Assembly: GCA_024138025.1 (NCBI GenBank) | Contig: JAMXBD010000640.1 | Span: forward strand, 682,001 to 746,000 | DNA length: 64,000 nt | Direction of reading: 5' to 3' | From: Combretum micranthum | Taxonomy: Eukaryota; Streptophyta; Magnoliopsida; Myrtales; Combretaceae | Part shown: in pieces, positions 46,896 to 59,900 of the stretch | How the letters are laid out: the number at the start of each line of letters is the position of its first letter | How positions within the stretch are numbered: position 1 is the stretch's first letter | Translations under genes and position numbers: made by a program | The notes under the pieces: generated by a model | What the model was told of the DNA's origin: nothing | Database searches by the model: none | What the model saw: only the letters and a program-made list of their open reading frames with translations

Positions 46896-48663
46896 GTAAC
46901 GTCATAACCTAAAAGCGTTTTCAGTCCACGAAGTGTCCTTATCAAAGATGAACATGTTAAGACAATACAATTCTTCTAATCCAAAAATATACATCATTTA
47001 GCATGAACTAAAAACATAATATGAAAATCCGTAAAACATTAAAGACCTCAAAAGCTAAACAAAACATCATATGCTCTTCCCAAACTACTATCTCTAATCT
47101 AAAACAATCTAAATACCAATAGGATAATCTGCTTCAGTATCGTTATCCCCGTAGTCTATAAACACATCACAGCCTAATAAATCATATACTATTGAATCTT
47201 CTCCTATTCCTAAAAAAGATAAAAGAATAAGTAAAGACGCCCAGTACGCCAAACCGAAAATATATGCACCTGAACAAGCAATAAGCAATGTCACATACAA
47301 CTTAATAACTAATGCAACAAACACAATTTATTATCTCTATTTAGCTAGCAAATAGTCCCAGACTTGGAGTATCTCACGAATCCCTAAAAATAACAAATAT
47401 AGAAAAAGGTAATATATATACATATATGGAGTTGGGAATCTCCTACACACCTGGGGTGCTGTACTCGCACTACTTCTAAACTACTAGAATCATCTCCAGG
47501 TGCAAATCCATCAGGGACAACACCACACAAGGATCATCAAGTTGCCAGCGTTAGTATCACACTTTGTGTGGTCTTTACTAACCGCAGCCAAGCACAAGTA
47601 GCAAACTTTTCAATTATAAGCCATATGGTAATTAATTTAATTTACAATTCTAAACCTACATGCACAAAAAATAAGCAAGGTAAGGTCATACTTGAATTTG
47701 TTTTGGAAATAAGAACCCTAAATCAACAAAATCACCTGAACATGTAAACATCACATATATCAATATACCACTTTCATAGCATAAACCTAATCCAAACTTC
47801 ATCTGAAACCCTAATCTTAATAGAAATATAAAACCATACCTTTCTCCTTGATTGAAATTCAAAATCTCTCTAAAAGAACAGATTTTTCTTCCACAATTCC
47901 TCCAAAACCTAGAACTCATTCAATACAAATTAAACCAAAACAAATAAAAATCATTCCTTTATAATCATAGAGGTAAACATAATCATGATATTATAAAGTC
48001 CTAAGATAATCTCACCATCCTTCTTGAATAGCAGCAACATAAACTTTAAATCAAACTTAGAGTTTCTTCACACTCCTAAATAAACTTGATTCCCTTCAAA
48101 AACAAAACATAAACTTATAATGGATAACTTAGGATTACTAAAGGAAAAAGAAAAGGATTGGTATTACTTAAGTCTTGCTCTTGAGATTACTTAGGGTTCC
48201 AAGGACTTAAGGTCCTATTTATAAACCATTAAGGGACTAAGAATAGCTTAGAAAACTAAGAAAACTTGTGTAAAAAAGGCTGATACAAAGCTAGTGGTCC
48301 AGGGGCAGCTTAAAATCAAAGGCAAAATTCCGCACATGTTAATCGACCATATGTCGACGGCCTTTATGATTTACGCTGGCAGCCTAGGTCTGGTGTTCCA
48401 TAAACGTTGTCACCTTATACATTGCCTTGAAAATTTGTTCGATGCGCTTCAAAGCTTCAATGCCAGTGGCTTTCACAGCCAAGGCCAGTGGCCTTCCTTC
48501 TCTAGGTCGGCGACTTACAACTGGCCTAGCTCCCTCTCTCCCAGTTTTTTGTGAAAACTTCCCTCGAGTCCAAATTCATCTGTTAAATGACAAAAATTAC
48601 CTCTCAAACAACATTATATTACAACTTTACCCTTCATTATAAATTAATTATTCATATACTACA
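46896..48663 (-). mobile_element. Solo LTR D3 (family D, reversed, 1768 bp)
   Basis: The plus strand starts TGTAACGTCATAACC and ends TTCATATACTACA, the reverse of TGTAGTATATGAA...GTTACA. The flanks are ATCCA (46891-46895) and ATCTA (48664-48668), one mismatch. It is co-linear in reverse with D1 and D2; GATCATCAAGTTGCC near 47530 mirrors their CTGATGATCTT zone. Its GC-rich module lies at 48290-48550. It is only 14 bp from MITE N. Confidence 0.9.
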
Positions 48664-48668
48664 ATCTA

Positions 48669-49667
48669 CTTTGGTGTGGTGCTTCTTATGATTTTATTTT
48701 TATGCAACTGCTTCTCAAACAATCACCCATATTAGGTGCACTCTCCACTTAATATACTTAACCTTGGCACTTAGTATACTTAACCTCGGATACCAAGGAA
48801 TGCTATACCAAAAGTTGTTTCGCTAATTTTGGTTTTGTCACACTATACTCAAAAGGTGTCACAATCTCTCTCATTTATGACATTGATCTACTTGTCAATA
48901 TTGTTACATATTCTCAAGATAACACTAGTAAGGAGGATTTCGAAGGTGCTTCATTTAAGGCTAAAAAAATACACCTATATGATTATATTTTTCCCTGTAT
49001 AACACTTAACTCTCTTCTTATGGCTAGTGCAATTTCATCCTTGGTTTAGTTACATTCAAATTCTCCCATTTTAAGAATATTGGCATTGAGTATTTTTATA
49101 TTTAGAGTTTTGAATAAATATCCAATAATAACACTAAAATTTTTCCAATAATTGAAGCTTTACCTTGTTATCATTTACCGAATACTCTAGTTTTTCTTGC
49201 CTATACATATCATATTGTTGTGTTTTGATTTGATGGCCTTAAATGTGGGCTGCTCTACTCTTTAGGGTGCCATTAATCTGACCCAATTTTCCCTTTTCTT
49301 AATGAAATTATCTCCTCATCTAATCACAATTGATCGTCCAAATGGACTATTTTGGAACTTCCTCAAATGTCTTTCCCACTAAAGGTGGAGCTACCTACTA
49401 AGTCCTATCTACTCATGTCTTCCCTTCACATGATAGCAAGCAATTCATCTCGCCCTCCTTTGTGATTTGCATTTCGAAAATGAACTTTACGACTCTGTTT
49501 GACTTTCGGTTCATTGATATCACAAAATGGGAATTTTTATTTTGTAAACAAATACAATTGGACTAAGAAATAATAATGGCATCGATCTCTTCATAGTATA
49601 TTTTATAGCCCCTTGCATTTCCTTACAAAGACTTTCCTATATCTCCTTAATGTATGTTTCAGACCCG
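48669..49667. other. Unassigned AT-rich DNA between D3 and hAT element F
   Basis: No gene or recognised element. A near-duplicate pair of short phrases, CTTAATATACTTAACCT and CTTAGTATACTTAACCT, lies at about 48746-48787. Confidence 0.5.
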
Positions 49668-50209
49668 AACCAGAATCACTGAGTTATGGTTCCACCGCCA
49701 GGGCCAGGGCAGTTCATGGTTCTATGGAACCGTCAGTTCTGGCAGTTTCGGTTTCATGAGAGCCATGAATTGCAAAAGTTTTTTTTTTTTTTTTACAGTT
49801 TACAATACAAATATTTTTTTTATTTAGAAGTTCCAAAGTAAAATTCATGTTAATTATATTGTAAATATATATTCACAATTATTTCAATAAAAAAAAATAT
49901 TTAACACAAACAACATTATTGACAAACACATACTAGTAGATTAGCATACATCCGAATATTGATGAATACATTCCAGTAGGCAGGGCGTTACATCTTACCT
50001 TTATTACAAAATTAACACACAAACTAGTACAACAACAAATAACTACCTATAATGATATAATTCATTGATCCAAACTACAACACTAATGCGCATGCTAGAA
50101 TAATAGCATACAATTAAATATAAACTCAATGCTCATTGGGCTGGACTAGTCCTTGGTGAGGTGGTATTTGTGCTTCCCACGAAGGAGTTAGAGTCACTAA
50201 AATACTCGT

Positions 50210-52390
50210 ACTTCTTGCTCGAGTAGTTCTTCAAGTCTTGTCGTTATCTTTATGCACAATTCCAATCATGATTGCCAGCTAATGCCTCAACCATTGGTGG
50301 TCCATATGGGGACCTATGCTCATCCAACTGTTATCCTGCAATACTAAAAGCTTACTCAACTGCCACAATTGAAGTAAGTGCAGCTAGAACTTATCGAATG
50401 ATTCAAGATAGTATTGGAAATGTCTCCCTGTGACATTTCCACCAGTCTAGGATGTCAAAGTTGTATACATAGTGTTTAAGTACTTGTTAGTCTCTGAATT
50501 TGATCTAGTTCTACCAATGCCGTGATGCTTTTTGAACCATCGACGCTGGAGCACCACTCCGAGCTTCTCTATGGTGGTTGATGTTGGAGCATCACTAGGG
50601 GTTGCTGGACCAGTGGGTATCTGTCTACCATATGTGGTACTAAATTAGGAATATAAGTTTAATAGCATATTAGTTATCTCTTTGACAACATTATTAGCAG
50701 AAATTGTATAAATGTCTTGAGTGTCTGATAATTTTTCCACATGTTCATAATAATAATCCGGGACTTCTCGAACTCCCTTTACTTTGCTGCGTGGGTCCAA
50801 CAACTACGCTACGTTATATATCATAGGAATTTCCCTATAATACTTCAACCACTTACCAGTCATATCATTAACACACATTTGCAAAATTGGATCGAATTTT
50901 ACCTATTGGAGTGTCCCGATGATGTTGCAGGCCTCCAATAAAAAGAGATATACACTAGGGTTATATATACGAGAGAAAACATTTGTGCAATCATAAAAGG
51001 CCTTCGATAGTTCTAGCAAGTTACTACAGTTATTTAATTCGTTGTGATACAATGGTATGTTTAGTACATGGGTAATGGCGAAGCTGCGAAGCAGTTCCTT
51101 ATATGGTATCGTGCTAGCTAAAAGCTTAGGTCAAATTCCACTAGTGTAGCAGGTATTTTTTGAATTTTTTTGGTTTTTGACCATGCACACCACACCATTT
51201 CTATCATTCTTTGTTAATTGATGGATGGTCTATAATGTAGTCAACCAAAGCTTTTATCGGAAATGTATGGATTTTAAAGACTCCATTCCATCCTTCACAC
51301 ATAAATTTAACATATGACATGCACATTTTATATGAAAAAAGGTTTCACCAAATGTTGGCTAGCATAACAATTGTAGGTTAGAAATATTGGTTGTATTTGC
51401 TGTAGTATTGTTGAAACCTATCGAAATTTTTTTGGGTCAAACAATATTCATCAAGAGTTGTCTGTATTGTCGTATATATTTTTTTTGCCATATGGGCTCC
51501 ATCCATTTTTTGTAGTGCAATCAATCTCTTATGTCTTACCCAATGTCGATCAATCCAATGAGATGTAATCTCCATGTTGGAACTTTCACCCCATCTATCA
51601 ATCAAAATGTCAGAACAGATGGAGACACATGTATCAAGATCAGCAAAAACAGTTTATAGCTGCACCTTACCCCTCTAGTATATTTTTAGACAATTTCATT
51701 TCATTGTTGAAATGAAATTTAGGAGCTTGTGGTTATAGAGTTTCTTGATGGCAATAGACAAGATTTGCATTTTTGCTAGCATTAAAACCAAATGCAATTC
51801 GCTTATCATTTGCACTAAAGCATCATGATATGGTTCCCCCTAGAATTGCCACAGCCTTGCTTCTTTCTTCGAATTAGGCCGTGATATTTGCTACTGCAAT
51901 GCGTCCATACCATATTCACTTGGATGTTTCAACTTGACATGTTTGGAAAGACTACCATATCTATCTCCCTTCAAAACGGCATAGTTTATGTTGCAATAAT
52001 TACAATGCGCCTTAGTCTTCCTGTTCAATCCTTTAACGTTCCTAAAATATTTAGTGAACATATTAGACTTATATGGTCAATGTGACTTGGTGGATAGGTA
52101 TGCCTCAATGGAAGGGTATATTTCTTTACTCGAACCACCATAATCCTTGGCTTCATGTTGTGGTAGTGTTTCCACTTCTAGATCTTGGGAGTTGTTGTCA
52201 TCATCCCCTTATTAAGGATGAACAGGATTGAACATCTTGAAAAGCGATGGAATTGAAGAGAATTGGTCAAGTCTAAATTTTAGGTCGGACACTTGGGGCT
52301 CATCAAAGTCATAGCAGTTAGCATCCTCGTCTACATTAATAGTAGGCTCTTGTTGACACTCAAGTAGCTTCTTCTTCAATTTCTATTTCT
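50210..52390 (-). pseudogene. hAT transposase (RICESLEEPER/DAYSLEEPER-type), broken
   Basis: Read on the minus strand. An acidic N-terminal region is followed by a BED zinc finger (near 52055-51930), MFTKYFRNVKGLNRKTKAH, with CNYC and a following SLSKHVKH giving the Cys2-His pattern. The catalytic core includes GESSNMEITSHWIDRHW and KRLIALQKMDGAHMAKKI (51605-51378), as in the hAT T-AHYID--W-L-KRLI pattern, then FHIKCACHMLNLCVKDGME (near 51330). The C-terminal dimerisation domain (near 50460-50270) has FDILDWWKCHRETFPILS, VAVE-AFSIAG, LDEHRS and MVEAL. At least two frameshifts and numerous stops divide it. The enzyme would excise and reinsert the element; this copy cannot. Confidence 0.88.
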
Positions 52391-52959
52391 TTCCAAATTT
52401 TTCAATGAACCACCAAAGAAAAAGAAAGCCATTGATTTTTTCTACAAACTAGGTAGTATTGTGAGGGTTGTGGTAGAGGAATAAAAAATTTAAGAACAAA
52501 CGCAAGAAATAAGTGTGAATGGATAGACCTCTTGTACAAGATAGCATGAAAAATAAGAAGTAATAACAAATGCAAGAATGTCTGATATTTTTCCAAAGCA
52601 AGAATGCTTGATATTTTCCAAAACTAACTCTTTAAAAGTGGTTCCAACACAAGAATATTTGATTTTTTTTAGGTGAGCTCGTCAATTTATAGCCTTTGTT
52701 ACATGAATAAAATTCCGATGCATGTTGTTTATCGTTTCAAATCAACTTGTGAGATTCCTAACATTGCAACATTCTCAACACGCCGTATTCAGTTTTGGCT
52801 GAATCTGATTTTTTTATGGTTCAATTTTTTTGCAAGCTCATGTGTGTAGATTATTTACACTGACAGGTTCATATTTCATGCATGTAATGATATTTCATAT
52901 TTCTAAAAGTTTTCAATGTGCCGGTTTTGACCTTATTTCCAAGGATAAACCCTAGGACA

Positions 52960-52982
52960 CCCCACACCACCCACACACACAC
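52960..52982. repeat. (CA)n-rich tract
   Basis: CCCACACCACCCACACACACACA, a short simple sequence upstream of the transposase frame. Confidence 0.85.
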
Positions 52983-53052
52983 AATCCAAAACCAAATCCC
53001 ATTTCCCCATACGTGCAAGACATCCCCCTCTCCTCTTCAATTTGCAAACTGC

Positions 53053-55615
53053 TGTTGATTCTCTATATATCTAAAGTTTTGATGATAACAAAATACTCAA
53101 TGAACTAACTACTCTATTAGTGTGCAGAATTATATTCAGAATTTTATACAGAATATTGGTAAAATTTTGAACAAATATATAAGGTTAAATGATATTAAGT
53201 CTTGGATATGAACAAGTTTTTAGATAAGTTAGACAAAAGTTGTTATACGATATGAAGATTTCGGATGATGTTTAGAAAGGAAAAAGGTACACAGAATGTT
53301 TTTCAGAAGGATACTTAAAGTATAAAACAATCCCAGAAACACAAAACCTTTCACAAAACCTTTGGGAAAAACTCAAAGCAACCATTCTGAATTGTAGTTA
53401 GTTTCAGAAACACAGAAGTTTTTACAGAACCTTTTCAAGAAACTTCAGCAGTAATTCTGAGTTAAAGATAGTTACTGTTTATCTTATTAAACAAGATCTA
53501 CATTTTTTATGAAGAAAATCAATGATTTTGAAGACCTAGCTCCGAGATAATAAGTATATTCGGACAATATACTTATTCATTCCACTAAAGTTGGATTATC
53601 CTAGGGGATTAAAGAAATTGTCAAATTGGTTATATTCATCAAAGAAGTTTTCTGAAAATAAAGAACAGAAGCTACAGTTGATTAACGATGTAATGATTTC
53701 AAGACAGAACAGTTATGTTTTCTGATTTTTCTCAAATAAAAACAAATTCAAATTGGATATTATTAAGAAAATCCAAATAAGAATAATGTTATCTTTAAAA
53801 AGATGACACACGAAGATCATGTTGAAGACCGTGATATCAGCAACAATTCTCTAGATCTATCTTCAAGATCAACGTTATCAGAAGCTTTCAAACATAAAAC
53901 AAGTGGAGTATCTCAAATCACGAAATTCAAGCTGATCTTATCTTACTTTAGCATATCAAGAATTCAAATTCAAATCTAGAACCGAAGAAAACAAGAAGAA
54001 GGAGATTCTCTCTTGAAGAATATCAGTAGCGTTTGATAAATCAAATTAAGGATAAGAAGTTACAGATTTTCATCCAAGATTTTTGGGATATCTATCTTAT
54101 CTCGAGCGCAACAAATTTTGAACGTTAGAAGGATATGAGACGCGAACAGAGTTAAAAAGAAGAACAAGACGCCATGGTTGTCAAACTTACGAGTCTACTC
54201 GTATATTTCTACGAGTTTACGAGTTGATGATGAGATTTCGATTCAATTCGCATACAAAATCGGTTTTTGAGTAAACTCGTAAGTAAAATCGTAAAATCGG
54301 TAGTAGAATTGTGGTAAAATCGTAAAGTTGTAATTTTACACTTTTTTTTCTATTTGAACTTTAAAAATGAAATCAATTTAATATATTTAAATTTAGGGTT
54401 TTGGGGTTAGTTCTTGATATTTATCTTAATCTAACTTAATTTTAGTTTTTTAAATATTTTTTCTTTTTATTTCCTTTTATTTATATTTTTTAGAGAGTTA
54501 TTTTCATTTAGGTTATATACTCTTATATGTGTTAAACAATTTGAATGAAAATTAAACTAATATATATAGCCCTATATTTTTTTTTTTAATAATTTTCTAT
54601 ACATAATTTATTAGCCATAAATGCAATGATTTTTTGTGCAAATATATAGTGAACACGAAAATGTTCATTACTGCACAAAACTAGCTACTCTTACATGATA
54701 ATTTAAATGATTTGCAATACATCTTAATAATTATATATTATGGATCATCATTAAATAAAAATAATTATTTTAATTATCAAATTGCACTAAATAGATTAAT
54801 GACAGTATATGAATTATAATTGGTAAAACTTAAATTTTAGTTATATATAACTAATTTAATACTAAATTCTTTATTTTCATAATTTATTTGAAGTTTTATT
54901 AGTTTAGTAAGTACATTGATGGTTTTTGCAAGTAAATTTACATAAGCTGTAGAATCTTACGATTCTATGTTTCGATTTTACGTTCCGATTCTAAGGATCC
55001 CTTAGCGATTCTAGGTAGAAACTCGAGTTTGATAACCATGCAAGACGTAGAACTTAAAACAGTTCAAGAAAAACAAAACCTGAGAGCAACTTTACTCAAT
55101 CATTGACCGAAAATTCTTAAGAATTGGAAAAGCAAACTTTCGTTATCTTCTTCCCACGTGCAGAATTGTAGCAAATTTTATTGCAATCTTTACACTTTTC
55201 TTTTAGATAATCGAAGCAACTTGTTGTTGGCTTCAAGTAAATTAGTTCAATTACTAGTTTAGACTCTATAGATCGATTGAAGCTAGAGGATAGCTGTAAG
55301 AATCGAGCAGAGAGAATTGTACAAGCTTGTAATTGATTTTATTGGATATAGTGGAACAAATCCAGTAGGATAACGGGGTCCCCGGCTCGGAGCTAGAAGA
55401 GTGGACTGACGCGTAAGGCAGAACCACTATAAATATCTGCCTGATCTTCTTATCCCTTCTCTATTTATATTTCCACAGTTTATTTTATTACTGTTTAATT
55501 GTTCATATTGTTCTCTTAACTTAAAATCAAAGGGGATTGTTTTTAAAAGGCAAAAATTTTAATTTTCTGAAATAATCAATTCAACCCTCCTTCTTGATTA
55601 TTTTCGAGACTAACA
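53053..55615 (+). mobile_element. LTR E: copia-like solo LTR (about 1.69 kb net) carrying MITE P
   Basis: It begins TGTTGATTCTCTATATAT, with GTTTTGATGATAACAAAA shortly after, and ends TTCTTGATTATTTTCGAGAC-TAACA. Such beginnings and CAATTCAACCCTCCTTCTTG-type ends are typical of plant Ty1/copia (Sire/Maximus-type) LTRs. The flanks are ACTGC (53048-53052) and ACTAC (55616-55620), one G-to-A difference. No internal region follows, so it is a solo LTR. It lies within hAT element F. Confidence 0.83.
54173..55040. mobile_element. Element P: hAT-type MITE (868 bp) inside LTR E
   Basis: The terminal inverted repeats are CATGGTTGTCAAACTTACGA on the left and (reversed) CATGGTTATCAAACTCGAGT on the right. 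It is flanked by CAAGACGC (54165-54172) and CAAGACGT (55041-55048), an 8-bp duplication with 7 matches, as expected of hAT transposons. Subterminal TCGTAAAATCG and ACGAGTTTACGAGTT words on the left are answered by CGATTTTACG on the right. Non-coding, AT-rich centre. Confidence 0.88.
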
Positions 55616-55890
55616 ACTACCAAGACAAACGTGATTGGGTCTTGTTTTTGCCTTTTTTGTTTTTTTAAGGGCTGGTGGATCCGAGTCAGAACCACTGGTT
55701 CCTTGTTCAAGACGGGCGGTTCCTTGAGCCAAACTAACTACCAGTTCTTAATGACGAACCACCCGACCTGCTGAAACCAGCAGGTCCTTTGCCAGTTCGT
55801 AACCTTCCCACATGAGCCGATTCTTGGGTATGGAACTAGCAGGGATGATTCGGGGGGGTGTGGTTCATACCTGTCCCATGATGACCTCTA

Positions 55891-56994
55891 TTTGAGACTT
55901 CGTGAACCCATCACCTACCTTGGTATATCTCAGCCTTATCAAACCTAGCATCAATTGAGGACTCCAAAACTACAAATATCTCCAGTTCCTCCCTCTAAAC
56001 ATTGGTTTGATAGTATTAGTTATGAATGAAATTTTTATGAGCAATGCTATTTGGTACTTTAAGCACTTTGTAGTTAGTCAGAGGTTTTAGATTGACCTAA
56101 TCACACAACTCTCTCATGTATGGAGGGAGAAGTTTGGAGAGAGATGCTCCAGAATAATTTCCACTAAAAGAAATCAATCATGATTTCTAACTCTGGGAAG
56201 TCTTCTATGTCCCATATATAAGAGTGTTCTCAAATCTCAACAACTGATAGCATGTACAACAAAATTGCAATCACATTACCTAAAATGTAATCGGGCAATA
56301 GTACAAAACACGGACAACCTTAAACGATGTTTGAATGAATAGTTTGATTTGCATTCCCCTCGATGAAAATGCAATTACTGTAAATAATAACGGAACCCAA
56401 AACGTGGATATGAAAGCTTTATCCATTCCACCACTCATCAGTTTTTCATTTTCTATAGAATAACATTTGGCTTGGCCTGCCATATTTCTCTTTTCGTGCA
56501 GATATGATGGAATCCAAATAATGCGTCAGTTAGAAGACCTTGAACGTGATATTCATTCCGAATCAGATATCGAGCTATGCAGAAAAGTAAAAACCCGTAG
56601 ATCATACACTTTTTGGTAATAAAAATCAGCAAATTATTGCAGTTATTGTTTTATGCCATCAAATGGTCGCTTTGGCTCAACTGAAAGGTTAATAAGGTAG
56701 AAATAACTACTATTTAAAAATAAATAAATAATAATTATTAATTCGTTGAATATGCTAAAATTAATTTAAGTAAATGTTATTGCTTTCGGTCGTGTGTCTC
56801 CAAAAGTCAAGATCAGGTGGCATGATTAGAACTGAGACTAGATTGTGATAATTAAATTTTAGTGGTCTGGGATCTTATATAAATTATTAAGCTATCCATG
56901 TGTCGATGTTTTATTAGGATTTACATGCTACATAAGTGGCTTGTATCACCCAATGAATCTTTTCCCTAAACTGGAGTCTCATGGCAAGTAAGTT
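55891..56994. other. Unassigned DNA between F and LTR G
   Basis: No gene is supported. The portion 56300-56480 (TTTGAATGAATAGTTTGATT, GCATTCCCCTC) resembles plant MITE interiors in style but no terminal repeats were found. The last bases contain the AAGTT target copy of G (56990-56994). Confidence 0.45.
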
Positions 56995-59900
56995 TGTCAC
57001 GCCCCAGAGGGTACCTTAGTTGTACTGTATTGTATGTAGTATTGATTCTTATACAATACAACTAGTTACTATAAGAGATGTGACATAAGAACAGGATCTT
57101 TTGAGTTGCTCGATAAGAAATTATATACATACATAAAATATACAAAAACAGATAACATAAACTTCATATAACGTCTGAGTAAATTTTTACAAACTGATTT
57201 ATCATCTTACAACTAAGGACATAAAATAGATATAAGTTTTCTAATACAATAGATCCAAAATCTCCTTTATCTACTCCCATAACTTGATAGCTTTGTTCCT
57301 TACCCGTTCTGACCTTCGAGATGGTACTAGCCACAATCGGAGGATAATCCTGAAACATTTGTTGGAGTGTGAGCATTTTCATAGCTCAGTGAATAACCAT
57401 CACATATTACACATCAAGCATAGCAAATAAGTAATTTATCAAGCAAGTGTAATGCATCACTCAAGCATATGTACAATTACAAGTCTGGACAACCGAGATT
57501 CAAACAGGATGTAGATTTACGCCCTCACATCAGGGTTGAAGGAACCTAGTCAAGGATCATATCCTTATGACCCACCTGCTCAGGAGAAACGGAGAACATA
57601 GGAATAGCAGTACTCACTTTATTCTTTACTTTATTAATATAGTTTCTTCACTCAATTTCCTTTTGGAACAAAGAGACTCCATTAAGTATTAGTTATTTCA
57701 GGCCGATACCACGGGGGGCGTTCCTTCTTTTGCCAAGTAGTTCCTGTGGAACCGAACAGAACAAGGATAATCTTGTGAAGAACTAAGAAATCTACATCTA
57801 GAAAAACCAAGCATTATCCGAGATCCGAAATACTAACACGTAGCAAGCTGTCACACTTTTATGTAATATTTTTGCAAGTTATGCAATGCATGATCTTTTA
57901 AATTATAAGCCTGTCAGTTATAAGTTGATTTTAAGGCAACCGAGTAGTTTACAGACAATATCCAACATACTTCAACAATTTTTCACAACAATTTTGTTAT
58001 CACTTTTTAATAAGCAGGATTTGGCATTCAATTCATTCACCACTTCAACAAGAATAGTTCCCATCCCCACATGCATCATACAAGCATTTTCAATGTATAA
58101 CTTTAGGTGCCACTAATATTACAAACACAAACAATGTAATAGATCAGAGTTACTCACCTGCTCATGGCGCTTTAATCGTAGTAATCCTCTAGGAAGTCTA
58201 TATTTGATTCAAATTCACCTAATAGATGAATGAAGTTTCACAAATTAGATAATTGTCTTTATGGATGATTCTTAATGAGTGTTCAAGTGTCCTATATTAG
58301 TTTTGTCCTAAGTAAAGTCATTTTATCATTTCTAAGGGTAGCTTATATTTAATTGTTTTAAAACTTATGAAATATCTTATATTTTTATAAAATTCGTGTA
58401 AATGAATTTTTCTTACCAAAAGTGATCTAATTAGTTCCAAATTTAGGTTTTTAGTGCAAAATCTTTAAGTATACCTATATTACTTATTTTAGCTTACATT
58501 TTTATATATAAATAAGTGTTAGAAAAACTTATTTTACCTATGATATGCTAGTTATTCAATTGGTTTGTTTGTAAATAGTTTTCTATAGGTGGTATAAGAC
58601 TTTCTTAGGTCTTATTTTCATTTCTTAGTCTTTTTATTAAGCTTCTACCATTGGCAAAGAGTTTCATTAATTTCAATGTTTTTAGAGCTAACAATATTTT
58701 CCATTATTATCTACTTTGTCTATTAGCCTTATGTAAGATAAAATTTCTATTAATAGAGAGTGTTATCTAAATTTCTATTTACCAATACAATACTTGTAAT
58801 GATTTTTAAGTTCATCTATGTAATTGTTGTGTATTCCGATTTATGGTATATTTCTTAGGATTGTTTTAATCCGTTCAAATTCTTTATCTTTGTTTTAGTA
58901 AATTTCTGTCATAAGTTTTATCTTCAAGATTTCTCATAGGCAATGTAGGGTTTATGTTGGCTAGTTTCATTTGTTTAGATGATATTTAAGATATGTCTTC
59001 CAATTTATTTTGAACCATTATTAAGTCATGAACTAGGTTTTTAAAATAGCGACAACAAAGTTTGAGTCTAGGGTTTTCTAATGCCTAGATTAAATTTTCT
59101 CCATAGTTTCTTATACTCTAATTTATTCAAGATGACCATCACACATTATTTCCATTTATACTAACATCAATATAACTTTATGAAGGCTACTTATATAGAA
59201 CATCTATGATAATTGTTGTCTTCAATTTTCCTAATTTCTAGAGGGAAAAGTAAATGAAAGGAGGGTGTAGACATTACCTTGAAGACTTAGAGGGGTAGAT
59301 GATAAATCCTCCTTCTTATATAGATCAAGACCTACATATTTTGATAAATGGATAAGTTTATCATATTCTATACATAAGATAACCAACTACACAAATTCTT
59401 ACCCTTGTCTTTTATATTGTAGAATGGTTGGTTGTCTTCTATAGTGATTGTTGGAGTCTTGGTTAGTTGGTCTTTAATTGTTGGAAGGTCAAGTGGAGGC
59501 TATATGTTACAAGAGAGGGAAATTTTCAAATTGTTGAAGTGTGAGTGTGTGTGTGTGTGTCATGGTGCAGAGCAGAGAAGGGGAGTTGGTAGTTTAGAGA
59601 GTGTACTTAATTTTTTTTTTTTTTTGGCTGGTCATTTATTTATAGGAGTTAAGGTGACTTGTAAAGGAAGAATTGATTTATTTTAATATATTTTGCTCAA
59701 TTTCTTGTGTGTATGTGTGTGTCACGGTGAATTGAAGGGAGTGGGAGGGCTGATTCCAAGTCAACTAAGCTTATTTGTATGCATAATATTTGTTATAATT
59801 ATTAGAGCCTTGTTGGTGCAATTTAATTGGGTCAATTGTCTCATTTTTGGGCCTCTTATATTCCTTGAAGTAAATTTGCTGCAAGTGGGACTTGCAAAAC

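Larger units (their letters stand above)
49668..55890 (-). mobile_element. Element F: hAT transposon with LTR E nested inside
   Basis: GAACC/GGTTC-rich subterminal zones at 49668-49760 and 55660-55890 bracket a minus-strand hAT transposase ruin. The right edge reads (reversed) CATCATGGGACAGGT, similar to the left edge of element O. Without LTR E the element would be about 3.65 kb, a normal size for an autonomous hAT. The left edge is approximate and no matching 8-bp duplication was found, so the boundaries are provisional. One alternative is two separate hAT fragments. Confidence 0.65.

Noticed and set aside
56280..56483. 67-codon minus-strand open frame (MAGQAKCYSIENEK...)
   Set aside because: No recognised domain, no splice context, and flanked by MITE-like sequence.
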